From contig CP126743.1 of the NCBI GenBank assembly GCA_036287865.1, positions 496,001-560,000 of the forward strand: a stretch of 64,000 nucleotides of DNA. Reading direction: 5' to 3'. This DNA comes from Fluviibacter phosphoraccumulans_A. GTDB taxonomy: Bacteria > Pseudomonadota > Gammaproteobacteria > Burkholderiales > Rhodocyclaceae. This document shows positions 16,084 through 25,405 of this stretch, in pieces. Numbering within the stretch: the first letter of the stretch is position 1; the number at the start of each line of letters is the position of its first letter. The translations under genes were made by a program, and so were the position numbers. The notes below the pieces were generated by a model, which was given only the letters and a program-made list of their open reading frames with translations, was not told the origin of the DNA and ran no database searches.

Positions 16084-17012
16084 GCCAACCAATCCCGATG
16101 CGGTAAGAAGTCGGTATACAGGGCCGCTTCTGGAGAGCCGGCTTCTGGTTGCCAGTCGTAACGCCACTTCACAATCGGTGGCATGGACATCAGAATGGAT
16201 TCGGTGCGGCCACCGGATTGCAGGCCAAAAAGTGTGCCTCTATCGAAAACCAGATTGAATTCAACATATCGGCCGCGACGATACGCCTGAAAATCGCGTT
16301 CACGTTCACCCCATAGGATATCACGGCGACGTTCCAGTAGCGGAGCATAGGCTTGCACAAAGGCATCACCGACTGAACGGGTGAGCGCAAAGCTGGCGTC
16401 AAAACCGGGTTCATTCAGATCATCGTAGAAAATCCCGCCAACACCGCGCGGTTCATTCCGGTGCTTCAGGAAAAAATATTGATCACACCAGGCCTTGAAG
16501 CGTGAGTGATAGGCCTTCCCATGGGGCGCCAAAGCATCACGGCAGGTCTGGTGAAAATGCACAGCATCCTCATGGAAGCCGTAATAGGGTGTCAGATCCA
16601 TGCCGCCGCCGAACCAGAATACGGGGGCTACATCGGGTTGGTCTTTGGGCGGGTGGGCAACAAAGTAACGCACATTCATATGTGCTGTCGGACAATAGGG
16701 ATTACGCGGATGCATCACCAGCGACACCCCCATGGCCTCATAGGGCCTTCCTGCCAGTTCGGCCCGGTGGGCCGAAGCAGAAGGCGGTAATTGATCGCCC
16801 ATCACGTGCGAGAAATTAACACCGCCCCGTTCGATGACATTGCCTTCTTCAATCAGGCAGGATGTACCACCGCCGCCTGCAGGGCGAGTCCAGCTATCGC
16901 TCCGGAAAGGTTTGCCATCGAGCGACGAAAGCGCATGAACAATCCGCGACTGTAAGTCCTGCAGATAGGCCTGAACGGCCGTTGAACGTTCATTCCCAGT
17001 CAGTTTGCTCAT
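16080..17012 (-). CDS. hemF: Oxygen-dependent coproporphyrinogen-III oxidase
   Basis: Converts coproporphyrinogen III to protoporphyrinogen IX using oxygen. The 310-residue protein has WTRPAGGGGTSCLIEEG, VNFSHVMGD, SLVMHPRNPYCPTAHMNVR, WFGGGMDLTPYYGF and GGIFYDDLN, all hallmarks of HemF. Length is normal. It converges with hemY, sharing the TTAA where both stop codons sit, and follows purD by 11 bases, so purD-hemF is probably one transcript. Confidence 0.97.
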   Translation of the reverse strand: MSKLTGNERSTAVQAYLQDLQSRIVHALSSLDGKPFRSDSWTRPAGGGGTSCLIEEGNVIERGGVNFSHVMGDQLPPSASAHRAELAGRPYEAMGVSLVMHPRNPYCPTAHMNVRYFVAHPPKDQPDVAPVFWFGGGMDLTPYYGFHEDAVHFHQTCRDALAPHGKAYHSRFKAWCDQYFFLKHRNEPRGVGGIFYDDLNEPGFDASFALTRSVGDAFVQAYAPLLERRRDILWGERERDFQAYRRGRYVEFNLVFDRGTLFGLQSGGRTESILMSMPPIVKWRYDWQPEAGSPEAALYTDFLPHRDWLA

Positions 17013-17023
17013 AGAATTGACGC

Positions 17024-18301
17024 TTAGCGGTTGATGGCGCGGTAGCCAATGTCCTTGCGGTATTGCATACCGTCGAATTGAATCGTAGCAGCGGCTTCAT
17101 AAGCACGCTTTTGTGCAGTAGCTACCGTGTCGCCAAGTGCGGTAACGCACAGGACGCGACCCCCATTGGTGACGACGTTGCCATTCTCATCAGCCGTGCC
17201 GGCATGAAAAACGTGGGCATCTTCGCCGGCAGCATTACCCGTCGGTAGACCGTAAATCACATCACCCTTGCGCGGGGTTTCCGGGTAGTTCTGAGCGGCC
17301 ATCACGATGCCCAGAGCAACGCGGGAATCCCATTCGGTATTGGCTTGATTAAGGGTGCCGGCAATCGCGTGTTCGAACATTTTGACGGCATCAGACTTCA
17401 AGCGCATCATGATCGGCTGTGTTTCCGGGTCACCCATGCGGGCGTTGAACTCCAGGGTTTTTACTGAACCATCTTTGCCAATCATCAGGCCGGCGTAGAG
17501 AAAACCAGTAAAAGGAATGCCATCGGCTTCCATGCCGCGTACGGTTGGCAGAATGATGTCGTGCATGGCCTGTTCGTGTACCGTCGGCGTTACGACCGGT
17601 GCAGGGGAGTAGGCACCCATGCCGCCCGTATTGGGGCCGGTGTCTCCATCGACAATCCGCTTATGATCCTGGCTCGTCGCCATCGGCAATACATTTTTGC
17701 CATCGACGAGCACGATGAAGCTGGCTTCTTCGCCATCCAGAAAGTCTTCGATAACAACCCGAGCACCGGCGCTGCCGAGCTTGTTGTCCGAGAGCATGTC
17801 ATCAATTGCGGCGTGCGCTTCATCGAGCGACATCGCCACGACAACGCCTTTGCCGGCGGCTAGGCCATCAGCTTTGATAACAATCGGCGCGCCTTGGCGA
17901 TTCACATAGTCATGAGCCGCAGTAGCCTCGGTAAATGTTTCGAAGCCGGCAGTTGGGATCTTGTGGCGGGCCATGAAGCGCTTGGCGAAATCTTTGGAGC
18001 TTTCCAGCTGTGCAGCGGCTTTGGTCGGTCCGAAGATCTTTAGGCCGCTGGCGCGGAACACATCAACAATGCCAGCCGCAAGCGGGGCTTCAGGGCCAAC
18101 CACCGTAAGATGGATTGCGTTTTGTACAGCGAAATCTGCCAGTGCGTTAATGTCCGTGACCGGTAGATTCTCGAGTTTCGGCTCGCATGCCGTACCGGCA
18201 TTCCCGGGAGCCACAAATACTTTAGTGACGCCTGCAGCTTGTGCTAGTTTCCAGGCGAGGGCATGTTCACGGCCACCAGAGCCAACGACGAGGATTTTCA
18301 T
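17024..18301 (-). CDS. purD: Phosphoribosylamine-glycine ligase
   Basis: Second step of purine synthesis, joining phosphoribosylamine and glycine with ATP. The 425-residue ATP-grasp protein begins MKILVVGSGGREHALAWKL and has FAPGNAGTA-type sequence (VAPGNAGTA), IKADGLAAGKGVVVA, DGKNVLPMATSQDHKR, NTGGMGAYSPAP and EFNARMGDPETQ. All are diagnostic. Nothing unusual in length. It lies upstream of hemF on the same strand. Confidence 0.97.
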   Translation of the reverse strand: MKILVVGSGGREHALAWKLAQAAGVTKVFVAPGNAGTACEPKLENLPVTDINALADFAVQNAIHLTVVGPEAPLAAGIVDVFRASGLKIFGPTKAAAQLESSKDFAKRFMARHKIPTAGFETFTEATAAHDYVNRQGAPIVIKADGLAAGKGVVVAMSLDEAHAAIDDMLSDNKLGSAGARVVIEDFLDGEEASFIVLVDGKNVLPMATSQDHKRIVDGDTGPNTGGMGAYSPAPVVTPTVHEQAMHDIILPTVRGMEADGIPFTGFLYAGLMIGKDGSVKTLEFNARMGDPETQPIMMRLKSDAVKMFEHAIAGTLNQANTEWDSRVALGIVMAAQNYPETPRKGDVIYGLPTGNAAGEDAHVFHAGTADENGNVVTNGGRVLCVTALGDTVATAQKRAYEAAATIQFDGMQYRKDIGYRAINR

Positions 18302-18343
18302 GGAGCGATCCTGCGAATTAAATGGGTTGATGCGTACAACGAA

Positions 18344-19027
18344 CTATTTGAACGAGTACTTGGCCCACCAGAATAAGACGTTACCGTTACCCTGGCCGCC
18401 GGGAATGTAGGTCATCTGGACATCGATCGGGCCGTAGCCGGCAGTGATCATTGGCAGGATGCCTGGTGTGGGTGCGTAGCTATTAATATCGGAGCGCATG
18501 AATAGGAACACCGTCGCGCCGATACCAATGCGCGACTGTTCATTAATCGGGTTTCACGTCGGTACCCAACCATAACCGGCCATGTATATTGGTTGCGAAT
18601 GGGAATCCTGGAACCCCATTACGTAAACACCTTTTCAGTTGCCGCTGGCGTTGTACCAGCCTTTGCCCAAGCCGCCGCCAGCGGGGTATTCGTTATAGCT
18701 CGCACATTTTTCAGGGGTGTAAGCGAATGGTAGGTGGTAGCTCCAGAAAGGGACGTATAGCTCTACGTCACCTTTGGTCCACAAGTCAGAAAGATGCTGG
18801 CCTGCAGTGTCCCATGCCGAGGCATACCAGGATTTGTTTTCCGTGCTTTGAGGTGCATTGAGTGAGCCCACAACCACAACACTTTGTGGTGTGCCGGATG
18901 CAGCATCCGATTGGCCTTCAGCGGCTGATACCGTCGCGGGTTCAGCGGCTTCCTCTGCATAGACAGTTGCTGTAAAGGTTAAGGACAGCGCTGCCAGTAA
19001 AGCAGTAATGAGACGGGAACGATTTAT
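18344..19027 (-). pseudogene. pagP: Lipid A palmitoyltransferase PagP, two in-frame stops
   Basis: Outer-membrane enzyme that moves palmitate from phospholipid to lipid A. One frame of 228 codons runs from 19027 to the stop at 18346-18344 and aligns with PagP throughout. It has a signal peptide (ITALLAALSLTFTATVYA), then WYASAWDTAGQHLSDLW, YHLPFAY with the catalytic-type His, FQDSHS with the Asp-Ser pair, and a C-terminal VQMTYIPGG, NVLFWWAKYSF. Two conserved Trp codons are TGA: at 18637-18635 (GN-stop-KG) and 18556-18554 (GWVPT-stop). The codon expected to be the start reads ATA (19027-19025). There is no frameshift. All three are single G-to-A changes from TGG or ATG, so the gene looks recently inactivated. 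Confidence 0.85.
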
Positions 19028-19056
19028 GGCGGTGGCTACTGAATAGTTAATCGAAA

Positions 19057-20661
19057 TTAGTGACGGAAGTGACGTGCGCCGGTAACGACCATGGCCAGAC
19101 CATGTTCGTCAGCGGCTGCGATGACTTCTTCGTCACGCATAGAGCCGCCCGGTTGGATCACGGCTTTAGCACTGGCTTCTGCCAGTACGTCCACGCCATC
19201 ACGGAACGGGAAGAATGCATCAGACGCCACCACAGAGCCTGCCAGAGAAAGCTTAGCATTGGCTGCCTTGATTGCGGCGATACGGGTTGAATCAACGCGG
19301 GACATCTGGCCGGCACCAACGCCAAGCGTCATGCCGTTACCGCAGAAGACTATAGCATTCGATTTAACGAATTTTGCAACGCGGTAGGCAAAAAGCAGAT
19401 CGGCGATTTGCGCGGGTGTGGGTTGAGCTTTGGTAACGACTTTGAGATCGGAGGCCTGAACATTGAAGGCATCCGGCGTCTGTACGAGGAGGCCGCCACC
19501 AACACGCTTCATCTCGAGGGCGTGATAAACGGGGCTGTCGCCTTCTGGCAGTGGTACGGTGAGCACCCGCAGATTGGCTTTGGCGTTAAGTAGTGCCATG
19601 GCTGCCGGTGTAAACGCTGGAGCGATCAGCACTTCAACGAAGTGCTTGCGTTCGTTCATGGCTTCGATCACATCTACATCCACGGGGCCGTTGAAGGCGA
19701 TGATGCCGCCAAAAGCCGAAGTCGGATCGGTCTGGAAGGCTTTTTCGTAAGCTTTGAGCAGATTGCTATTTACTGCTACGCCACAAGGGTTGGCGTGCTT
19801 AACGATGACGCAAGCAGGTTCGCGGAAAGTCTTTACACACTCCCAGGCGGCATCCGCATCGGCGATATTGTTGTAAGACAGTTCTTTGCCACCATGCTGC
19901 GTGTAGTTGGCAATGGCGCCAGCAGTTGGTGTGCTATCCCGGTAGAAAGCTGCTTTTTGCAGGGGGTTTTCGCCATAACGCAGGGTTTCGCTGCGGTCGA
20001 AAGCCAGTTGTAGATGGCTTGGGAAGATCGATGGTGTTGGTGCTGCTTCGGCAGGTTTGGTTTCAACGTCCGCATCCAGGCCGGTGAGCCAGTTGGCAAT
20101 GGCCGAATCGTAACGCGCGGTATGCGTGAAGGCTTTTTTAGCCAGGCCAAAACGGATGGTCAGCGATAGCGCCGCGCCATTGGCCTTCATTTCTTCAATC
20201 AGACCGGCGTAATCTGCCGGATCAGTGACGATCGCAACACCGTTGTAATTTTTGGCCGACGAACGCACCATGGCCGGGCCGCCGATGTCGATGTTTTCAA
20301 TGGCATCTTCCAGTGTTACGCCGGCTTTTGCCACGGTTTCGCGGAACGGGTACAGATTCACGCAAACCAGATCGATCATCGGAATGCTGTGTTTCTCAAT
20401 GGTAGCCATGTGTGCTGGCAGGTCGCGACGTGCCAGAATGCCGCCATGGACTTTCGGGTGCAGCGTTTTGACCCGACCATCCAGCATTTCAGGGAAACCC
20501 GTGTAGTCGCCGATTTCGGTGACTTTCAGGCCGGCATCGCGCAGTAGCTTGGCTGTGCCACCGGTAGATAACAGGGCAACACCCTGTGCATCTAACGCCT
20601 GAGCGAATTCGAGAACGCCGGTTTTATCGGAAACGGAGAGCAGTGCCTGACGGATTTTCAT
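19057..20661 (-). CDS. purH: Bifunctional AICAR transformylase / IMP cyclohydrolase
   Basis: Catalyses the last two steps to IMP. The 534-residue protein starts with the cyclohydrolase domain (ALLSVSDKTGVLEFAQ, STGGTAKLLRDAG, KTLHPKVHGGILARR, VNLYPF) and continues with the transformylase domain (RYGENPLQKAAFYR, ELSYNNIADADAAW, VKHANPCGVA, SDAFFPFRDGVD, QPGGSMRDEEVIAAADEHG). Complete and of normal length. Third gene of dusB-fis-purH. Confidence 0.98.
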   Translation of the reverse strand: MKIRQALLSVSDKTGVLEFAQALDAQGVALLSTGGTAKLLRDAGLKVTEIGDYTGFPEMLDGRVKTLHPKVHGGILARRDLPAHMATIEKHSIPMIDLVCVNLYPFRETVAKAGVTLEDAIENIDIGGPAMVRSSAKNYNGVAIVTDPADYAGLIEEMKANGAALSLTIRFGLAKKAFTHTARYDSAIANWLTGLDADVETKPAEAAPTPSIFPSHLQLAFDRSETLRYGENPLQKAAFYRDSTPTAGAIANYTQHGGKELSYNNIADADAAWECVKTFREPACVIVKHANPCGVAVNSNLLKAYEKAFQTDPTSAFGGIIAFNGPVDVDVIEAMNERKHFVEVLIAPAFTPAAMALLNAKANLRVLTVPLPEGDSPVYHALEMKRVGGGLLVQTPDAFNVQASDLKVVTKAQPTPAQIADLLFAYRVAKFVKSNAIVFCGNGMTLGVGAGQMSRVDSTRIAAIKAANAKLSLAGSVVASDAFFPFRDGVDVLAEASAKAVIQPGGSMRDEEVIAAADEHGLAMVVTGARHFRH

Positions 20662-20694
20662 GATGAGGGTGAGATAGGTTCAAAGAAAAATGAT

Positions 20695-20937
20695 TTATAG
20701 CAGTCCGTGATCAGACAGCTTTTTGCGAAGCGTATTGCGGTTAATGCCCAGAATCTGCGCGGCAACGGTTTGATTGTTGCCAGCCTGACGCATAACGACT
20801 TCAAGCATCGGGCGCTCTACGCAGGTGAGCACCATGTCATAAACCGTTGTAGCCGGTTCACCACTGAGTTCAGTGAAGTACTTGTCCAGTGCGCAGGTGA
20901 CGGCCTTGGCCAATTCGGATGGGTTCTGGGTGCTCAT
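20695..20937 (-). CDS. fis: Fis family DNA-binding protein
   Basis: Nucleoid-associated regulator that bends DNA. The 80-residue protein ends with the Fis helix-turn-helix (GNNQTVAAQILGINRNTLRKKL), preceded by the ERPMLEVVMRQA dimer helix. Its ATG overlaps the dusB stop in ATGA (20934-20937), the conserved dusB-fis coupling of proteobacteria. purH follows 33 bases later. Slightly shorter than the gammaproteobacterial protein (98 residues), normal for betaproteobacteria. Confidence 0.95.
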   Translation of the reverse strand: MSTQNPSELAKAVTCALDKYFTELSGEPATTVYDMVLTCVERPMLEVVMRQAGNNQTVAAQILGINRNTLRKKLSDHGLL

Positions 20938-21965
20938 GCGGCCAGCTCCTCATCGTTGGTATCGCTGCTGATGTCATAGACCAGGTGCTCGTGACGCTGT
21001 CCGAGGCCACTGAAAAAATCCTGAACCATCGTACGTTGTTCGATCACGGAATCCAGACGGTTCATCTGGTGACGAAAAGTAGCTGAGCCACTGAGTCCTT
21101 TGGTGTACCAAGAGATATGCTTGCGAGCAACGCGTACGCCAGTCTCGGTGCCGTAAAACTCGTAGAGGTCTTCCAGATGCTCCAGCAGAATGCTCTGGAT
21201 TTCGGTGACAGCGGGTGGTGGCAATTTTTCGCCAGTCGCCAGGTAGTGTTCGATCTCGCGGAAGATCCATGGGCGTCCCTGTGCGGCACGACCGATCATG
21301 ACGCCATCAGCACTGGTTTTTTCGAGGACGGCTTTGGCTTTTTCCGGGGTGGTGATGTCGCCATTGGCAATCACCGGAATGCGTGCAGCAGCCTTAACAG
21401 CAGCAATCGTGTCGAATTCGGCTTCGCCGCGGTATTGCTGGCAACGGGTGCGGCCATGCACGGCCAGTGCATGGATCCCACTTTCTTCAGCGATGCGCAG
21501 AATACTCGGGGCATTTTTGTTTTCGACGTTCCAACCGGTTCGAATTTTGAGCGTGACCGGAGTATCCGGTACGGCATTAACGACGGCCGTTAGAATTTTC
21601 CCGACGAGGGTTTCGTGTTGGAGCAGGGCGGAACCCGCCATCACATTGCAAACCTTTTTGGCCGGACAGCCCATGTTGATATCAATGATCTGGGCGCCGC
21701 GGTCCGCATTGTGTTTCGCCGCTTCGGCCATCATGGCCGGATCAGCCCCGGTGATTTGTACTGAGATCGGTGAGACTTCCCCATCGTGATTTGCGCGGCG
21801 CTGTGTTTTTGCGCTGCCGTAGAGCAGAGAATTGGAGGTCACCATTTCCGAAACGGCCAAACCTGCGCCCAGCTTTTTACAAAGCTGACGGAATGGGCGA
21901 TCTGTTACGCCGGCCATCGGCGCAACGAACAGATTGTTTCGAAGGTTGAAACCAACAAATTTCAT
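20934..21965 (-). CDS. dusB: tRNA-dihydrouridine synthase B
   Basis: Flavoenzyme reducing uridine to dihydrouridine in tRNA. With ATG 21965 the product is 343 residues, starting MKFVGFNLRNNLFVAPMAGVTDRPFR without the break, and shows the family's DINMGCPAKKVC catalytic cysteine segment, VHGRTRCQQY, IPVIANGDI and GVMIGRAAQGRPW. A longer frame to 21995 adds ten residues without support. It is the first gene of the dusB-fis-purH operon. Confidence 0.95.
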   Translation of the reverse strand: MKFVGFNLRNNLFVAPMAGVTDRPFRQLCKKLGAGLAVSEMVTSNSLLYGSAKTQRRANHDGEVSPISVQITGADPAMMAEAAKHNADRGAQIIDINMGCPAKKVCNVMAGSALLQHETLVGKILTAVVNAVPDTPVTLKIRTGWNVENKNAPSILRIAEESGIHALAVHGRTRCQQYRGEAEFDTIAAVKAAARIPVIANGDITTPEKAKAVLEKTSADGVMIGRAAQGRPWIFREIEHYLATGEKLPPPAVTEIQSILLEHLEDLYEFYGTETGVRVARKHISWYTKGLSGSATFRHQMNRLDSVIEQRTMVQDFFSGLGQRHEHLVYDISSDTNDEELAA

Positions 21966-22074
21966 GGCTCGGGTGCAAAAGGGAAAATTTTGCATTGTAA
22001 CCCAAAAACCTGATTTTTGCCTAAATTTTAGTCAATTTTGTTACGCCGCAGGAATGGCGCCGCGTGCTTCAAGG

Positions 22075-23292
22075 TTAAGGCCAGGCGCGAGCCCCCCAGA
22101 TCATGCGACGCGCCACAAAATGCCGAAGGGGGCTGATCAGATCCAACGCGCTCAGACCAATACCGCGAACGGTGTTGAGTAAAGGAAATGGCGTGGAGAA
22201 AGCGCGCACAATGCCGTCGGTGAATGCCGCTGCACCGTAGCGGTCCAGCTGGCGAGCCCGTGCATAGGGGGTGAGTGTGTGGGTCGACCCTGGGTCCATC
22301 GCATGTCGCAGATGCTGTGCCAGCAAAGCCGCATCGCGTAAGCCCAGATTAAAGCCCTGGCCGGACACCGGATGCAAGGTTTGCGCGGCATTCCCGATCC
22401 AGAGTTCGCGGTTATTCAGTGCGGATTGTCGTAAGCGCAGCTTCAAGGGGAAGCTGGCGCGTGGGCCCACATCCGTAAAACGTGCCTGCGCGCCGATGGC
22501 AGCCTGGATGCGTGTCAGAATTTCAGCGTCATCCAGTTGCAGTAAAGATTCTGCATCGGCTTCGGGTACGGTGTATACAACGGAAACCCGTTTGCCATTG
22601 ACCCCGTCAACAGGTAACAACGCCAAAGGGCCCTGTGGTGTAAAGCGCTCCCAGGCACGTTGATGGTGGCTCTCTGCCAAACCAGCTTCGAAAATCAGCG
22701 CGCGTTGGCTGTAGCTCCGGGCAATAACGCCCTGTTGGTCATCGGGCGGGATGCCTTCGGCGTGAACGATCAGTCGTGCGCGAATCGTCCGGTCGCCGAG
22801 CTGTAATGTGCGGAAAAATGGATCGGCATCTGCGGCAGGCTCAGCCACATCCGCGCGGCTGTTATCCAGGCAAGAAAGCTGATCCGGATTGCGCGCAATC
22901 GACTGTTTGAGCGTATCGTGCAGACAGCGGATTAACGCGCCATAACGCACCACATAACCCAGCGCGGGGATGCGATAGTCCTTGCGGTCAATCAGCGTGC
23001 GTCCGAAGCCGCCGTTTTGTGAAATATGAATGGTTTCAATCGGGGTGCATCGGCCATCACCCTGGCCCGTGGGCACCGGCCAGGCATTTTCAGGGGCCAA
23101 TAGTTGGCGAGCGCTTTCCGAAAGTGCCAATGCACGCGGGTCGTTTTGTCCGGCATCCAGACTGCGTTGTTCCAGAAGCAAGACCCGATGGCGCGTGCCG
23201 GCTAACAATAGTGCCAAGGTGCTGCCTACCGGGCCAGCGCCAAGAATGACGATGTTGTAAGTGTCTTTAGCCTTAACTGTCTGGTCGGTCAT
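22075..23292 (-). CDS. ubiH: 2-octaprenyl-6-methoxyphenol hydroxylase-type FAD monooxygenase
   Basis: Flavin monooxygenase of ubiquinone ring hydroxylation. The 405-residue protein has the dinucleotide-binding ILGAGPVGSTLALLLAG near residue 16 and the second FAD motif IGNAAQTLHPVSGQGFNLGL. The Asn in GNAAQ rather than GDAAH is typical of UbiH over UbiF or UbiI. Its ATG overlaps the pepP stop (23289-23292), so it is coupled to pepP, the usual pepP-ubiH pairing. The exact ring position oxidised is inferred from the family. Confidence 0.88.
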   Translation of the reverse strand: MTDQTVKAKDTYNIVILGAGPVGSTLALLLAGTRHRVLLLEQRSLDAGQNDPRALALSESARQLLAPENAWPVPTGQGDGRCTPIETIHISQNGGFGRTLIDRKDYRIPALGYVVRYGALIRCLHDTLKQSIARNPDQLSCLDNSRADVAEPAADADPFFRTLQLGDRTIRARLIVHAEGIPPDDQQGVIARSYSQRALIFEAGLAESHHQRAWERFTPQGPLALLPVDGVNGKRVSVVYTVPEADAESLLQLDDAEILTRIQAAIGAQARFTDVGPRASFPLKLRLRQSALNNRELWIGNAAQTLHPVSGQGFNLGLRDAALLAQHLRHAMDPGSTHTLTPYARARQLDRYGAAAFTDGIVRAFSTPFPLLNTVRGIGLSALDLISPLRHFVARRMIWGARAWP

Positions 23293-24656
23293 GATGCATC
23301 GGCCATCAGATGTTCAATATCAGCAATGGTTTTGGGAGCATTAATCGTCATTACCCGACAACCGGTATCGGTGACCACGACATCGTCTTCGATGCGGATG
23401 CCGATGTTATGAAAAGCAACAGGGACATCGTCTGCAGGACGCACATAGAAACCCGGCTCGATGGTGAGCGTCATGCCACTTTGCAAAGAAACCCATTCAT
23501 TGTTTTCATGATACGGGCCGGCATCATGCACATCTAGCCCTAGCCAGTGGCTGGTACGGTGCATGTAGAAGCGCCGGAAGTCGCCAGATTCAATCACGCC
23601 ATCAACGCTGCCCTGACAGAGTTTGAGATCGATCATGCCTTGAACGAGTACGCGGACGGCTGCATCATGCGGCGCATGAAATGCGGCGCCCGGGAGCGTT
23701 GCAGCAATAGCCGCTTCTTGTGCGGCGAGTGTGATGGCATAGAGATCACGCTGCGCGCTACTGAATCGTCCATTGACGGGAAAGGTGCGGGTAATATCTG
23801 AAGCGTACCCACTCACTTCGCAACCGGCATCAATCAGGACCAAGTCACCATCATGCAACCACTGATTGTTGGCGGTGTAATGCAGCACACAGGCGTTGGC
23901 ACCGCCCGCAACAATCGCCGGGTAGGAAGGGGGGTGGCCGCCGGCTTGCAGAAACGCGTATTGGAGTTCTGCATCCAGTTGATATTCGTAAGTGCCGGGT
24001 GCGGAGGCACGCATGGCGCGGCAGTGTGCGTTGGCTGCAATATCTGCAGCACATTGCATCAGCGCCAGTTCGCCGGCATCTTTACTACGCCGCATGGGCT
24101 CGACCAGTGCGCGCCAATCAGCAATTAGGGTGGGCGCTTGTTTTCCAGCGTGGGATTGAGCGCGAGCCTCTTCAAGCCAGCGTCCTGTACGTGCATCCCA
24201 TTCGGGGTTTATGCCAAGGCTATGCCAGAGCGTTTGGGCGCCAATCAGATGGTCGCTAACAACACGATCAAGATCATCTAAGTCGTAAGCGGCATCGAAA
24301 CTAAAGCGCTCGCGTGCAGCGTTAGGGCCAAACCGAAACCCTTCCCATAGTTCACGTTCTTCATTCTTGGCGCGGCAAAACAATAAGCTCTGTGGGTTAT
24401 CGGAAACTAATAACACCAGTACGGCATCGGGTTCTTCAAACCCGGTCAGGTACCAGAAATTGCTATCGAAGCGGAAGGGGTGATGCGTATCCCGGTTGCG
24501 AATCAATTCCGTTGAGGTGGGAATGATGGCAACGCCACGCCCGCTTTTGTGCATTTCTACGAGCAGCTGTTGCCGACGTCGCACGAAAGGCGATACGTCG
24601 AAAGCCTTTGGGGTTAGGGGTGCGAGCGGCGGAGGTAGCGAACGAATGGCAGGCAT
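23289..24656 (-). CDS. pepP: Xaa-Pro aminopeptidase (aminopeptidase P)
   Basis: Metallopeptidase that removes N-terminal residues preceding proline. The 455-residue protein has an N-terminal domain (VAIIPTSTELIRNRDTHHPF, then FWYLTGFEEPDAVLVL) and a pita-bread catalytic domain. The metal ligands are in DAGCEVSGYASDITRTFP, the TSHWLGLDVHD histidine, TIEPGFYV and the Glu of RIEDDVVVT. Normal length. Upstream of ubiH with a four-base overlap. Confidence 0.96.
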   Translation of the reverse strand: MPAIRSLPPPLAPLTPKAFDVSPFVRRRQQLLVEMHKSGRGVAIIPTSTELIRNRDTHHPFRFDSNFWYLTGFEEPDAVLVLLVSDNPQSLLFCRAKNEERELWEGFRFGPNAARERFSFDAAYDLDDLDRVVSDHLIGAQTLWHSLGINPEWDARTGRWLEEARAQSHAGKQAPTLIADWRALVEPMRRSKDAGELALMQCAADIAANAHCRAMRASAPGTYEYQLDAELQYAFLQAGGHPPSYPAIVAGGANACVLHYTANNQWLHDGDLVLIDAGCEVSGYASDITRTFPVNGRFSSAQRDLYAITLAAQEAAIAATLPGAAFHAPHDAAVRVLVQGMIDLKLCQGSVDGVIESGDFRRFYMHRTSHWLGLDVHDAGPYHENNEWVSLQSGMTLTIEPGFYVRPADDVPVAFHNIGIRIEDDVVVTDTGCRVMTINAPKTIADIEHLMADAS

Positions 24657-24703
24657 TGTGCATGAATGTTAAGTGAACGACTAATCATACCCCTGCTCAT
24701 GGC

Positions 24704-25396
24704 TTATGAGTGTTGGCTTGCACGCAATTCGGCATCTAACGCAGCAAGCCGATCCGGGGTGCCCACATCTTTCCAGCGCCCGACATAGTGTTCACCGCTG
24801 ACGCGGCATTCGGCCATCGCGGCACGCAGTAGGGGCGCAAGCTTGGCCGGTTCACCGCTGACCAGATCTTTGAATAGACTCGGGCGGTAAAAACCGATGC
24901 CGGCAAAGGTGAGCGCTGGCGCCTCGTTTGTTTTGTCCGTGACCCGATGGTTCTGTAGTGTGAAATCGCCTGTTGGGTGTTGTGGTGGATTGTTTACCAG
25001 CACTAGGTGGGCCAGATCTGATTCGCGCATCGCGACCTGCGTTATTGGCCAATCGCAGTAGATATCACCATTGATCACGAGGAAGGGCGCATCGTTGCCG
25101 CTATCCAGGTGCGGCAGCGCCTGACAAATACCGCCAGCCGTTTCCAGCGCACCAACAGGTTCGGCAGACCAAGTAATGGAGAGGCCCCATTGCGCCCCGT
25201 TGCCCAATGCTGCCACCAATTGTGCGCCCAGGTGGGCGTGATTAATCACGATATCTTTGAAGCCTGCGGCCGCCAGGCGCTCCAGGTGGTAAGCAATCAG
25301 GGGTTTATCTGCTGCGGGCAGCAAAGGTTTCGGGCAATGATCGGTTAGCGGACGCATCCGCTCCCCTCGACCCGCTGCCAGAATCATCGCGCGCAT
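24704..25396 (-). CDS. murU: N-acetylmuramate-1-phosphate uridylyltransferase
   Basis: Sugar nucleotidyltransferase. The 230-residue protein begins MRAMILAAGRGERMRPLTDHC with the GxGxRxxPLT and CPKPLLP motifs of the family and has the FLVINGDIYCDWP metal-binding Asp segment. It sits nine bases after a choline-kinase-like sugar kinase, the AmgK-MurU pair that recycles MurNAc to UDP-MurNAc in cell-wall recycling. The substrate is inferred mostly from that pairing. A general NDP-sugar pyrophosphorylase would look similar. Confidence 0.85.
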   Translation of the reverse strand: MRAMILAAGRGERMRPLTDHCPKPLLPAADKPLIAYHLERLAAAGFKDIVINHAHLGAQLVAALGNGAQWGLSITWSAEPVGALETAGGICQALPHLDSGNDAPFLVINGDIYCDWPITQVAMRESDLAHLVLVNNPPQHPTGDFTLQNHRVTDKTNEAPALTFAGIGFYRPSLFKDLVSGEPAKLAPLLRAAMAECRVSGEHYVGRWKDVGTPDRLAALDAELRASQHS

Positions 25397-25405
25397 GCTG
25401 TCCCC

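Noticed and set aside
18554..18637. TGA used as tryptophan (alternative genetic code)
   Set aside because: Only pagP shows TGA at Trp sites, its other Trp codons are TGG, and TGA terminates intact genes such as obgE. TAG and TAA nonsense changes occur in other loci too, so decay explains it better.
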